A stretch of DNA of 64,000 nt, from positions 62,001 to 126,000 of the forward strand of contig CAVUUY010000006.1 in the NCBI GenBank assembly GCA_963744915.1, given 5' to 3'. Below, in pieces: positions 17,345 to 26,008 of the stretch (within the stretch, counting starts at the first letter, position 1; every line of letters begins with the position of its first letter). The notes beneath the pieces are model-generated. The model did not search any database, had not been told where the DNA came from, and saw only the letters and a list, made by a program, of their open reading frames with translations. A program made the position numbers and the translations under genes. The DNA comes from DATAFF01 sp963744915. Lineage in GTDB: Bacteria > Pseudomonadota > Alphaproteobacteria > Rhizobiales > Aestuariivirgaceae.

Positions 17345-18349
17345 ATGAGAACCCTCGTCACAGGTGCTGCGGGTTTCATCGGCTTTCACCTCTGCGACCG
17401 GCTGCTGCGCGACGGCTTCACGGTGGTCGGCCTCGACAATATGACGCCCTATTACGATGTCTCGCTGAAGGAGGCGCGCCGGCGCCAGCTCAAGGATCGC
17501 TACGGTTTCGAGGTGGCGCTTGTCGATATTGCCGACAGGTCGCGGCTCGAGAGCCTCTGGAACGAGGCGAAGCCTGAATGGGTGTTTCATCTTGCCGCCC
17601 AGGCGGGCGTTCGCTACAGCCTCGAAAATCCGGGCGCCTATGTCGACAGCAATCTCGTCGGCTTTGCCAATGTGCTCGAATGCTGCCGGCGGTGGCCGCC
17701 GCAGCATCTGCTTTACGCCTCTTCAAGCTCCGTCTACGGGGCGAATCCGGTGCCCTGGTCCGAACACCAGCCGACCGACCATCCGGTTTCCTTCTATGCT
17801 GCCACCAAGAAGGCCAATGAAGTGATGGCGCACAGCTATGCGGCGCTGTTCGGCATCGCCGCGACGGGCCTGCGGTTCTTCACGATCTATGGCGAATGGG
17901 GCCGGCCGGACATGGCGTTCTTCAAATTCGCCGATGCCATCATGCGGGGCGCCCCGGTAGAGCTGTATAATGGCGGACGCTCGACACGGGACTTCACCTA
18001 TATCGGCGATGCCATCGAGGCGATGGTCAGGATCGCGCCGCGCCCGCCCGCGGCCGATAGCGCTTGGCAGGGCTCGACCGACCCGGCGACAAGTCCCGTC
18101 GCACCGCACCGGCCCATCAACATCGCCTCGGGCCGCCGCATCGCGCTCAACGATTTTTGCCACATGATCGCCGTCGCATTGGACGCGCCCGCCGACATCC
18201 GGCTCTGCGGAATGATGCCGGGGGATGTCGCCGACACCTGGGGCGACGTGACGCTCCTCAGCGCTCTCACCGGCTATGTTCCGGATACGCCGGTCGGCAC
18301 CGGCATCGAGCGATTCGCCCGCTGGTATAAGGAAACCTACGCAAGGTAA
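17345..18349 (+). CDS. NAD-dependent epimerase (UDP-glucuronate 4-epimerase-like)
   Basis: Short-chain extended epimerase of 334 residues. Seen: TGAAGFIGFHLCDRLL, LDNMTPYYDVSLKEARR, HLAAQAGVRYSLENP, YASSSSVYGANP with the catalytic Ser, and SFYAATKKANE with the Tyr-Lys pair. RFFTIYGEWGRPDMAFFKFA is typical of UDP-glucuronate or UDP-uronic acid 4-epimerases. Paired with the dehydrogenase directly upstream it should give a UDP-hexuronic acid (galacturonate or N-acetylgalactosaminuronate series). It is the last recognisable gene of the sugar locus. Confidence 0.87.
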   Translation: MRTLVTGAAGFIGFHLCDRLLRDGFTVVGLDNMTPYYDVSLKEARRRQLKDRYGFEVALVDIADRSRLESLWNEAKPEWVFHLAAQAGVRYSLENPGAYVDSNLVGFANVLECCRRWPPQHLLYASSSSVYGANPVPWSEHQPTDHPVSFYAATKKANEVMAHSYAALFGIAATGLRFFTIYGEWGRPDMAFFKFADAIMRGAPVELYNGGRSTRDFTYIGDAIEAMVRIAPRPPAADSAWQGSTDPATSPVAPHRPINIASGRRIALNDFCHMIAVALDAPADIRLCGMMPGDVADTWGDVTLLSALTGYVPDTPVGTGIERFARWYKETYAR

Positions 18350-18383
18350 GATCGCTCACGATAAAAGGCGACAGGTGCTTCCT

Positions 18384-19412
18384 ATGCGTGTCATTTATTC
18401 AGAAAATCACCGAATGCATTTCCCGCAAGGGGAAATATATGGCGGCGAGCTGGTCACCCCTTTCGAGCGGCCGTCCCGCATCGAATATGTGTTGCGGCGG
18501 CTGAAGGAGGTCGGCCTGACCGACGTCGCCCCGCCGGCGGAGCTGGATCAGCGGGCGCTCGGCGCCATCCACGATGCCCGCTTCCTCGAGTTTCTCGAGA
18601 GTGCCTGGCGCGACTGGACCGCCAATGGCAACCGCGGCGAGCTCATTCCCACCACTTTCCCGGTCCGCGGCATGCGCCAACGGATTCCGGAAAATGTCGA
18701 GGGCAAAGCCGGCTATTACACCTTCGCCATCGAGACGGCGATCGCCGCCGGCACCTGGCAGGCGGCGCTGTCCTCGGCTGCCGTGGCGCTCAGCGCTACC
18801 AAACATGTCGCCACCGGCGCGCCGGCGGCTTTCGCGCTGTGCCGCCCTCCCGGCCATCACGCCCATCGCGATCTCTATGGCGGCTATTGCTTCCTCAACA
18901 ATGCCGCACTGGCCGCCCAGGGGTTCCGCGATGCCGGCGCCAAGCGCGTCGCCATTCTCGATGTCGATTTCCATCACGGCAATGGCACCCAGGACATTTT
19001 CTATCGCCGCAAGGACGTCCTGTTCTGCTCGCTGCACGGCCAGCCGCAGGAGGCCTTTCCCTACTTTCTGGGCTTTGCCGACGAAATCGGCCATGGCGAG
19101 GGCGAAGGGTTCAACTTCAACTACCCGATGCCGCCGGGCACCGCTTACGGCAAATGGCGTGTCGGTCTCGACGATGCGCTGCGGCGGATCCGCGACTACG
19201 GCCCCGACGCCCTCGTGGTCTCGCTCGGCGTCGATACCTACAAGGACGACCCGATCAGCTTCTTCAAGCTCAACTCGGAGGATTTCGCCGATTACGGCCG
19301 GCGCATTTCCGAGCTGAAGCTGCCGACCCTGTTCGTCATGGAGGGTGGTTACGCCATCGAGGCCATCGGCATCAATGTCGTCAATGTCCTGACCGGGTTC
19401 CTTGGGCGGTAA
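18384..19412 (+). CDS. aphA: Histone deacetylase-family amidohydrolase, acetylpolyamine type
   Basis: Zinc-dependent deacetylase of 342 residues like acetylpolyamine amidohydrolase (AphA), which frees acetate from acetylputrescine or acetylspermidine. Active-site motifs are complete: RPPGHHAHRDLYGGYCFLNN with the His pair, DVDFHHGNGTQ with metal Asp and His, GVDTYKDDP with metal Asp, and EGGYAIE with the transition-state Tyr. The N-terminus VIYSENHRMHFPQGE is typical of AphA. It sits 34 bases after the epimerase but faces a polyamine-type transporter, so its role may be polyamine use, not glycan trimming. Confidence 0.82.
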   Translation: MRVIYSENHRMHFPQGEIYGGELVTPFERPSRIEYVLRRLKEVGLTDVAPPAELDQRALGAIHDARFLEFLESAWRDWTANGNRGELIPTTFPVRGMRQRIPENVEGKAGYYTFAIETAIAAGTWQAALSSAAVALSATKHVATGAPAAFALCRPPGHHAHRDLYGGYCFLNNAALAAQGFRDAGAKRVAILDVDFHHGNGTQDIFYRRKDVLFCSLHGQPQEAFPYFLGFADEIGHGEGEGFNFNYPMPPGTAYGKWRVGLDDALRRIRDYGPDALVVSLGVDTYKDDPISFFKLNSEDFADYGRRISELKLPTLFVMEGGYAIEAIGINVVNVLTGFLGR

Positions 19413-19420
19413 CGAATGAC

Positions 19421-19517
19421 GTGAGTGGTGAGGTCGTGAGTGGTGAGTGGTGAGTGGTGAGTGGTGAGTGGTGGAAGGGCAGCACTCGGCCGGTACTGCT
19501 CACTCCGCACCACTCAC
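19421..19517. repeat. GTGAGTG tandem repeat with an inverted copy
   Basis: Five perfect head-to-tail GTGAGTG units fill 19436-19470, with a further unit at 19421-19427 followed by an 8-base variant GTGAGGTC. CACCACTCAC at 19508-19517 is the exact reverse complement of GTGAGTGGTG within the array. The two arms could pair as a hairpin between two convergent genes, acting as a two-way terminator. A degenerate copy of the same word (GGTGAGTGAATGGCGAATTC) lies near 20575-20595. It resembles short GAGTGG/GAATGG words scattered between genes in other bacteria. Confidence 0.7.
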
Positions 19518-19527
19518 TATTCGCTCA

Positions 19528-20562
19528 CTATTTCTGCAGCTCGGTCCAGATCGCGGTATAGAGCTCGTTGACCTCGGGCGGGCAGGTCAGCGAGAACTTG
19601 CCCTTGGCGGCGAATTCGGACGGGATGTTGACCTCCGGCGCAGTCCGCATATCCTGCGGCATATAGGCTTCCGAGCCCTTGATGCCATTGGCATAGCGGG
19701 CAAATGCCGAGATCATGGCCGCGTTCTGCGGGTCCATGATGAAGTTCTGGAACAGCTTGGCATTGTCGGTGTTCTTGGCGTCCTTGAGCACCATGACATT
19801 GTCCATCCAGATCGGATATCCCTCCTTGGGATAGCCATAGACGATGGCGGAGTTCTGCAGCCGCGCCCGGAATGACGCGCCATTCCAGTTCACCCCGGCC
19901 GCCATGTCGCCCTTGGCATATTTCTCGACATTGCCATAGTCCATCGACAGCCAGTTCGGCTTGGCGGCGATCAGGGCATCGCGGGCCTTCTTCAGCGCCG
20001 CCTTGTCGCTGGTGCAGGGCTCGCTGCCGACATAGAACAAGGTCAGGTTGATGACGTCGACCATCTCCGGCACGACATTGACCTTGCCCTTGAGCGCGTC
20101 CGGCGGATTGAGGAAGATCGCCGATGTGTTGGGATCGCCCGGATAGACCTTGGTGTTGACAGTCATGCCGGTGGTGCCCCATTGCCACGGCACCGAATAA
20201 TGCCGGCCCGGATCGAAGGGAACATCGACCCATTTCGGGTCCATGTTCTTGAAATTCTCCATCTGGTCCGGCCGCGTCTCCTGAACCAGGCCCTCGGAGA
20301 TCCAGATCGGCACGAAGCTTGCCGAGGGCACCACGATGTCGAAGCCATGGCCGCCGGCCTTCACCTTGGCCAGTGCCGTGTCGTTGGAGTCATAGTCGGT
20401 GACCGTCACCTTGACCTTGTAGGCCTCCTCGAATTTCTTGATGAGCTCGGGGCTCGTGTAGTTGCCCCAGTTGAAGATGTTGAGCTGCCCGTCGGCCAAT
20501 GCCGCCGGCGTGCCGGCACAGGCCGCGATGCTCAATGCCGCGACGGTGACTGTCCACTTCAT
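19528..20562 (-). CDS. Spermidine/putrescine-type ABC transporter substrate-binding protein
   Basis: Periplasmic binding protein of 344 residues, PotD/PotF family. Signal peptide MKWTVTVAALSIAACAGTPA, cleaved probably after ALA. The mature start DGQLNIFNWGNYTSPELIKK and VTVTDYDSNDTALAKVKAGG are hallmarks of polyamine-binding proteins. The acidic DYDSNDT and WQWGTTGM regions form the ligand pocket in the family. It is the last gene of a minus-strand transporter set, 33 bases after the permease. The ligand may be a polyamine or another cationic compound; I cannot tell which. Confidence 0.85.
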   Translation of the reverse strand: MKWTVTVAALSIAACAGTPAALADGQLNIFNWGNYTSPELIKKFEEAYKVKVTVTDYDSNDTALAKVKAGGHGFDIVVPSASFVPIWISEGLVQETRPDQMENFKNMDPKWVDVPFDPGRHYSVPWQWGTTGMTVNTKVYPGDPNTSAIFLNPPDALKGKVNVVPEMVDVINLTLFYVGSEPCTSDKAALKKARDALIAAKPNWLSMDYGNVEKYAKGDMAAGVNWNGASFRARLQNSAIVYGYPKEGYPIWMDNVMVLKDAKNTDNAKLFQNFIMDPQNAAMISAFARYANGIKGSEAYMPQDMRTAPEVNIPSEFAAKGKFSLTCPPEVNELYTAIWTELQK

Positions 20563-20595
20563 TTTTTTCTCCCTGCGGTGAGTGAATGGCGAATT

Positions 20596-21417
20596 CTAAG
20601 CGTTTCGCCTGTTCAAGACGAAGAATATTGTCACAAGAGCGATGGAAATGGCCAGAAACACCGTCGAGATCGCATTCATCTCAGGCGTGACCACCCTTCG
20701 GAGCTGCCCCAGCATATAGGTCGGCAAGGTATCCTGGCCGCCTGATTTGACAAGCTCGGTGATCACCACGTCATCGAGGGAGATGACGAAGGCGAGCATG
20801 ATTCCGGCAATGATTCCGGGCCATAGCAAGGGCAGGGTGACGCGCCGGAAGGTCATCCACGGCGTGGCATAGAGATCGGCCGCGGCGCGTTCGAGCGACA
20901 GGTCCATGCTTTCGAGCCGCGCCCGGATCGGCAGATAGGCGAAGGGGATGCAGAAGGCCGAATGGGCGGCGACGAGATAGGCGAGGCCGGAATAATTCGT
21001 CGCCACCTTGATCATGGCAAAGAAGATGAGGAGCGCCACGCCGGTGACGATCTCCGGCACCATCAGCGGCGTGTTGATCATGGCATAGACGGCGGTGAGG
21101 CCGCGATAGTGGCGGGTGCGGGTCGTTGCCAGCGCCGCCATCGTCGCGGCGGTGGTCGCGATCACCGCCGCAAAGCTGGCGATCACCAGCGAGCGCATCG
21201 CGGCATCGCGCGCCTGGTCGTTCTGCCAGGCCGACTGGTACCAGCGCCACGAAAGGCCCTCCCAGATCGCGATCGACACCCCGGCGTTGAACGAATAGAC
21301 GACGAGCGTGACGATCGGCAGGTAGAGCATGATGAAGCAGGCGACCGCGATGGCGGTGAAGCCGGTTTGCCGGCGCACTGAAAATGGCCGGCCGGTGCCG
21401 GCATGCGCCTCAGCCAT
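20596..21417 (-). CDS. ABC transporter permease, PotC/PotI type
   Basis: Inner-membrane permease of about 273 residues with six predicted helices, starting GFTAIAVACFIMLYLPIVTL. The EAA loop RAAADLYATPWMTFRRVTLP contacts the ATPase. YSFNAGVSIAIWEGLSWRWY and FVISLDDVVITELVKSGG are characteristic of PotC-type subunits. I choose the ATG at 21417, which overlaps the preceding permease stop by 8 bases. A further in-frame start at 21453 would extend into that gene. Confidence 0.86.
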   Translation of the reverse strand: MAEAHAGTGRPFSVRRQTGFTAIAVACFIMLYLPIVTLVVYSFNAGVSIAIWEGLSWRWYQSAWQNDQARDAAMRSLVIASFAAVIATTAATMAALATTRTRHYRGLTAVYAMINTPLMVPEIVTGVALLIFFAMIKVATNYSGLAYLVAAHSAFCIPFAYLPIRARLESMDLSLERAAADLYATPWMTFRRVTLPLLWPGIIAGIMLAFVISLDDVVITELVKSGGQDTLPTYMLGQLRRVVTPEMNAISTVFLAISIALVTIFFVLNRRNA

Positions 21418-22369
21418 GACCGGCCGCGTCCGATTTGGCGGCAAAGCGCACATAGACGAGCAGCGCCACCATGACGATGGCGAGCAGCGTCACCGACAGC
21501 GCCGAGCCGAGCGGCCAGTTCCTGCCCTGGCCGAATTGCAGCTCGATAAGATTGCCCAGCATCATGTTCTTGCCGCCACCGAGCACCCGCGGCGTCACAT
21601 AGGCGCCAAGCGAGGGAATGAACACCAGAATCGAGCCGGCGACGATCCCCGGCTTGACCAGCGGAATGATCACCCGCCGCAGCACCTGAAAGCGGGTGGC
21701 ATAGAGGTCGTAGCCGGCCTCGATCAGCCGGAAGTCGAGCTTCTCCATGCTGGCATAGAGCGGCAGCACCATCAGCGGCAAATACACATAGAGCATGCCG
21801 ACAAGGATCGCTCCGTCGGTGAACATGAGCTGCAGGGGATGGGCGATGACGCCGAGCCGCAGCAGGACATTGTTGATCAACCCTTCATTGCGGATCACCT
21901 CCTGGATCGCGAAGGTGCGGATCAACAGATTGGTCCAGAACGGAATGGTGATCAGGAACAGCCAGCTGTTGCGGCTTCGCTCGGGGCGCGTCGCGATGAA
22001 ATAGGCGGTGGGAAAACCGAAGACGAGCGCCAGGACCGTGGTGGCGAAGGACAGCTTGGCCGACCGCCACAGGATCGTCAGATGCGCATCCTGCAGATGC
22101 AGGCTGTCGTCGAAAATGTCGCGCTGGAACAGCACCCTGAACCAGCCCTCGAACGATGGCGACCACACCACTCCGCCATAGGGTCCTGGCGTCAGGAAGG
22201 AATAGACCAGCACGATCAGCAGCGGCCCGACGGCGGCGAAGGTCAGGATGACGAGCGCCGGGCCGAGCAGGGCCCAGCGCGTCCGCGCCGCCTGCCTGGT
22301 AAGTGCCGAAGCGCCGGCCGCAGCGCCGGCATCGGCAAGCTCGGCTACGGCCGCGTGGCTGAGCGCCAT
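21410..22369 (-). CDS. ABC transporter permease, PotB/PotH type
   Basis: First permease subunit, 319 residues, with an N-terminal hydrophilic tail then helices from LLGPALVILTFAAVGPLLIV. Typical PotB/PotH features are VLVYSFLTPGPYGGVVW, TIPFWTNLLIRTFAIQEVIR and the EAA loop EAGYDLYATRFQVLRRVIIP. It begins 3 bases after the ATPase stop and overlaps the second permease by 8 bases, so the subunits are almost certainly translated together. Confidence 0.87.
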   Translation of the reverse strand: MALSHAAVAELADAGAAAGASALTRQAARTRWALLGPALVILTFAAVGPLLIVLVYSFLTPGPYGGVVWSPSFEGWFRVLFQRDIFDDSLHLQDAHLTILWRSAKLSFATTVLALVFGFPTAYFIATRPERSRNSWLFLITIPFWTNLLIRTFAIQEVIRNEGLINNVLLRLGVIAHPLQLMFTDGAILVGMLYVYLPLMVLPLYASMEKLDFRLIEAGYDLYATRFQVLRRVIIPLVKPGIVAGSILVFIPSLGAYVTPRVLGGGKNMMLGNLIELQFGQGRNWPLGSALSVTLLAIVMVALLVYVRFAAKSDAAGHG

Positions 22370-22372
22370 CGG

Positions 22373-23476
22373 TCAATCCCTCAGGATCTGCGCCGCAGCG
22401 TCGGCAAAGACGATGCCGGCGGGGCTTCCCGGCTCAAAGCCGTCGCTGGCGCCGCGGCGGTTCTGGCGGCGCACGATGAATTCCCGCCCCTCCGGCAGCG
22501 TCACGTGATAATGAGTGTCGGTGCCGAAATAGACCACGTTCTCGACGATGCCGCGCAATGGTGCAGCACCGAGATCGCGGGTGAGGTCGGCATGTTCCGG
22601 CCGCACCACGATGGTGACCTTGCCTGCCGGCGTCGCCCCGGGGGGCGGCGATGCCGCGACGACGGCACCCGACGCCAGCCGTACCGAGCCCGCTCCGTTG
22701 CTGCTGCCCAGCCACTCGGCATCGAGAAAATTGGTTTCGCCGATGAAATTGGCGACGAATCGCTCGGCCGGGTGATCGTAAATATCGCGCGGCGACCCGA
22801 TCTGGAGGATCCGGCCGCGGCTCATGACGGCGATGCGATCCGACATGGTCAGCGCCTCCTCCTGGTCGTGCGTCACGAACACGAAGGTGATGCCGGTCTC
22901 GTGCTGCAGCCGCTTGAGCTCGATCTGCATCTCCTTGCGGAGCTTGAGGTCGAGCGCCGACAGCGGCTCGTCGAGCAACAGCACCTTCGGCCGCGGCGCC
23001 AGTGCCCGCGCCAGCGCCACCCGCTGCTGCTGGCCGCCCGAGATCTGGCTGGTGCGCCGGTTCTTGAGCTCGCGCATCTTGACGAGCTCGAGCATGCTTT
23101 GAACCGTCTGGTCGATCTCGGGTCGCGGCCGCCCCAGCATCTCGAGCCCGAAGGCGATGTTGCCGGCGACCGTCAAATGCGGGAACAGGGCGTAATTCTG
23201 GAACACCGTGTTGACCGGGCGGCGATAGGGCGGCAGGGGCGAGATATCGGCTCCCTCCAGCAGGATGCGTCCGCGGCTCGGGTGCTCGAAGCCGGCGATC
23301 AGCCTGAGCAGTGTGGTTTTGCCGCAGCCGGAAGGGCCGAGCAGGGTGAAGAACTCGTTCTTGCCGATCGAGACGCTGACCTCGTCGAGGGCGCGGACCT
23401 CATCCTCGCCTGCGCCGAAGATCTTGGAGACCCGCTCGACCTCGATCGCGCGGGATGTTCCCACTGGCCGGTCCAC
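22373..23476 (-). CDS. Polyamine-type ABC transporter ATP-binding protein (PotA/PotG)
   Basis: ATPase of about 367 residues. Walker A GPSGCGKTTLLRLIAG, Q-loop VFQNYALFPHLTV, signature SGGQQQRVALARALA, Walker B VLLLDEPLSALD and switch VFVTHDQEEALTMSD are complete. A C-terminal TOBE domain (about residues 280-360) starts around ETNFLDAEWLG. The frame stays open further upstream into the SDR gene, but the GTG at 23476 has GGCGGGAG nine bases before it and leaves a normal-length protein. It is the first transporter gene after the SDR, with a 55-base gap. Confidence 0.86.
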   Translation of the reverse strand: MDRPVGTSRAIEVERVSKIFGAGEDEVRALDEVSVSIGKNEFFTLLGPSGCGKTTLLRLIAGFEHPSRGRILLEGADISPLPPYRRPVNTVFQNYALFPHLTVAGNIAFGLEMLGRPRPEIDQTVQSMLELVKMRELKNRRTSQISGGQQQRVALARALAPRPKVLLLDEPLSALDLKLRKEMQIELKRLQHETGITFVFVTHDQEEALTMSDRIAVMSRGRILQIGSPRDIYDHPAERFVANFIGETNFLDAEWLGSSNGAGSVRLASGAVVAASPPPGATPAGKVTIVVRPEHADLTRDLGAAPLRGIVENVVYFGTDTHYHVTLPEGREFIVRRQNRRGASDGFEPGSPAGIVFADAAAQILRD

Positions 23477-23531
23477 TGCGCGAACTCCCGCCTTTTTGCT
23501 TCGTTTTGCCGCGATGATAGACAGAGCCGGA

Positions 23532-24272
23532 TCAAATCGTCCAGCCGCCGTCGATGATAAAGGCCTGGCCGGTGACGAATGCCGCATCGTCGCCGCCAAG
23601 ATAGGTCACCAGCGCCGCGATCTCCTCCGGCTTGCCGAGACGCCCGGTCGGCTGGCGTGCCAGGAACTCGGCTCGCGCCTTGTCATAGTCGCCCCGCGCC
23701 TGCATCCGGGCGATGAGGCTCGGGGTCTCGACCGTTCCCGGGCAGATCGCATTGGCGCGGATGCCGCGTGCGACATAGTCGGCGGCGAGCTGCTTGGTGA
23801 GCGCGATCACCGCCCCCTTGGTGGCGCCATAAAGGAAGCGGTTGGGCGCTCCCTTGATCGTCGACACCACCGAAGCGATGTTGACGATGGCGCCGGCTCC
23901 CCGCTCGAGCATGGCCGGAAGATAGGCCCGGATCATGCGGAAATGCGCGCGCACATTGAGGTCGAAGGAGAAGTCCCAGTCCGCCTCGCTGACGTCCATG
24001 ACGGTGCCGTGATGGACGAAGCCGGAACAATTGACAAGGACGTCGACCGGGCCGGTCTTGGCCGGCGCCGCGCTGACCTTGGCGCCGTCGCAGACGTCGA
24101 GGATGAGCGTCTCGATCGCCGGGTTCTCCGCCTTGAGCCCGGCAAGGCCGGCGGCATCGATATCGGCGGCGAACACCTTCGCCCCCTCGCGTGCCAGCGC
24201 CACCGCCGAGGCCCGCCCGATGCCGGCCGCCGCCGCCGTCACCATCGCCACTTTGCCTGTTAACCGACCCAT
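23532..24272 (-). CDS. Short-chain dehydrogenase/reductase (SDR)
   Basis: Classical NAD(P)-dependent SDR of 246 residues. Cofactor motif TAAAAGIGRASA, then VLVNCSGFVHHG (the usual NNAG region reads NCSG), catalytic Ser in NIASVVSTI and the YGATK Tyr-Lys pair; the C-terminus FVTGQAFIIDGGWTI is standard. Its overall wording recalls the group of 2-keto-3-deoxy-L-fuconate and 3-hydroxybutyrate (DHRS6-like) dehydrogenases, but I cannot name the substrate. GGGAGG precedes ATG 24272. It lies 59 bases after hutU and before the polyamine-type transporter, all on one strand. Confidence 0.82.
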   Translation of the reverse strand: MGRLTGKVAMVTAAAAGIGRASAVALAREGAKVFAADIDAAGLAGLKAENPAIETLILDVCDGAKVSAAPAKTGPVDVLVNCSGFVHHGTVMDVSEADWDFSFDLNVRAHFRMIRAYLPAMLERGAGAIVNIASVVSTIKGAPNRFLYGATKGAVIALTKQLAADYVARGIRANAICPGTVETPSLIARMQARGDYDKARAEFLARQPTGRLGKPEEIAALVTYLGGDDAAFVTGQAFIIDGGWTI

Positions 24273-24331
24273 TGCGACCTCCCTTCGAGCAGGATGCGGC
24301 AGGGTAGACCCGACCGCATCATGCCCTGATC

Positions 24332-26008
24332 TCACGACTGAAGGCTTGGCAGTTCAAGACCGTGCTCGCGGGCGGCCTGGCGGGCGATGTCGTAGCCCGC
24401 ATCGGCATGCCGCATGACGCCGCTCGCCGGGTCGTTCCACAGCACCCTTTCGAGCCGCCGGTCGGCCGCCGCGCTGCCGTCGCAGACGATCACCATGCCG
24501 GCATGCTGCGAATAGCCCATGCCGACCCCGCCGCCATGGTGGATCGACACCCAGGTGGCGCCGGAGGCGGTGTTGAGGAGGGCATTGAGCAGCGGCCAGT
24601 CGGACACGGCATCGGAACCGTCGAGCATGGCTTCGGTTTCACGGTTAGGGCTGGCGACCGAGCCGGAATCCAGGTGATCGCGGCCGATCACCAGCGGCGC
24701 CTCGAGCTCGCCCAGCCGCACCATCTCGTTGAAGGCGAGGCCGAGGCGGTGGCGCTGGCCGAGACCGACCCAGCAGATGCGGGCCGGCAGGCCTTGGAAC
24801 GCGATCCGCTGTCGCGCCATGTCGAGCCAGTGATGCAGATGCGGATCATCGGGAATGAGCTCCTTGACCCGCTGGTCGGTGCGGTAGATGTCCTCCGGAT
24901 TGCCCGACAGCGCCGCCCAGCGGAACGGCCCGATGCCGCGGCAAAACAGCGGCCGGATATAGGCCGGCACGAAGCCCGGGAAGGCGAATGCCTGTTTGAG
25001 CCCCATGTCGAACGCCATCTGGCGGATGTTGTTGCCGTAATCGAGCGTCGGGACGCCCGCGGCATGAAGCTTCAGCATGGCCTCGACATGGGTCCGCATC
25101 GACGCCTTGGCGGCCGCCGCGGTCCCGGCCGGGTCGCTCAGGCGGCGCTCCTCCCACTCGGCCAGCGTCCAGCCGGCCGGCAGGTAGCCGTTGACAGGGT
25201 CATGGGCCGAGGTCTGGTCGGTCAGCACATCGGGGCGGATGCCGCGCGCGACGAGCGCGGGCAGAAGCTCCGCCGCGTTTCCGAGAACCCCGACCGACAC
25301 CGGATGTCCGGCCGCATGGGCCCGCTCGACCATCTCCAGCGCCTCGTCCAGCGAGCCGGCCGCAGCGTCGAGATACCGGGTTCGCAGCCGCATCTCGATG
25401 CGCGAGGGCTGACATTCGATGGCAACCAGCGAGGCGCCGGCCATGGTTGCCGCCAGCGGCTGGGCACCGCCCATGCCGCCGAGACCGGCCGTCAGGATCC
25501 ATTTGCCCTTGAGATTGCCGCCATAATGCTGGCGGCCGATCTCGGCGAAGGTTTCATAGGTCCCCTGAACGATCCCCTGCGTTCCGATGTAGATCCATGA
25601 GCCGGCCGTCATCTGGCCATACATCATGAGCCCTTTGCGATCGAGCTCGTTGAACTTCTCCCAATTGGCCCAATGCGGCACCAGGTTGGAATTGGCGATC
25701 AGCACCCGCGGTGCATCGGGGTGGGTGCGGAAGATGCCGACCGGCTTGCCGGACTGAACCAGCAGCGTCTCGTCGTCCTCGAGCGAGCGCAGCGACTGCA
25801 CGATGCGGTCGAAATCGCCCCAGGTGCGGGCGGCCCGGCCGATGCCGCCATAGACCACGAGATCTTCCGGCCGCTCCGCCACCTCGTGATCGAGATTGTT
25901 CATCAGCATGCGCAAGGGTGCCTCGGTGAGCCAGCTCTTGGCGCTCAGAACCGTGCCGCGGGGGCTGCGGATGCGGCGGGAATTGTCATGGCGAGGATCG
26001 GCATTCAC
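24332..26008 (-). CDS. hutU: Urocanate hydratase
   Basis: Second step of histidine breakdown: urocanate to imidazolonepropionate (EC 4.2.1.49), in the cytoplasm. The 558-residue length is normal. Strong family stretches are VYGGIGRAARTW, NSNLVPHWANWEKF, LMMYGQMTAGSWIYIGTQG, GLGGMGGAQPLAATMAGA with the NAD+-binding glycines, GRDHLDSGSVASPNRETE and SIHHGGGVGMGYSQHAGMV. Its start overlaps the hutC stop by 4 bases (26005-26008), so hutI, hutC and hutU form one operon. Confidence 0.96.
   Translation of the reverse strand: MNADPRHDNSRRIRSPRGTVLSAKSWLTEAPLRMLMNNLDHEVAERPEDLVVYGGIGRAARTWGDFDRIVQSLRSLEDDETLLVQSGKPVGIFRTHPDAPRVLIANSNLVPHWANWEKFNELDRKGLMMYGQMTAGSWIYIGTQGIVQGTYETFAEIGRQHYGGNLKGKWILTAGLGGMGGAQPLAATMAGASLVAIECQPSRIEMRLRTRYLDAAAGSLDEALEMVERAHAAGHPVSVGVLGNAAELLPALVARGIRPDVLTDQTSAHDPVNGYLPAGWTLAEWEERRLSDPAGTAAAAKASMRTHVEAMLKLHAAGVPTLDYGNNIRQMAFDMGLKQAFAFPGFVPAYIRPLFCRGIGPFRWAALSGNPEDIYRTDQRVKELIPDDPHLHHWLDMARQRIAFQGLPARICWVGLGQRHRLGLAFNEMVRLGELEAPLVIGRDHLDSGSVASPNRETEAMLDGSDAVSDWPLLNALLNTASGATWVSIHHGGGVGMGYSQHAGMVIVCDGSAAADRRLERVLWNDPASGVMRHADAGYDIARQAAREHGLELPSLQS

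Noticed and set aside
19421..19517. CRISPR array
   Set aside because: Units are 7 bases, directly adjacent, with no spacers and no cas genes.
21329..23557. A long plus-strand open frame opposite the transporter genes
   Set aside because: Lies antisense to permease and ATPase genes with clear motifs; no ribosome site and no recognisable domain.
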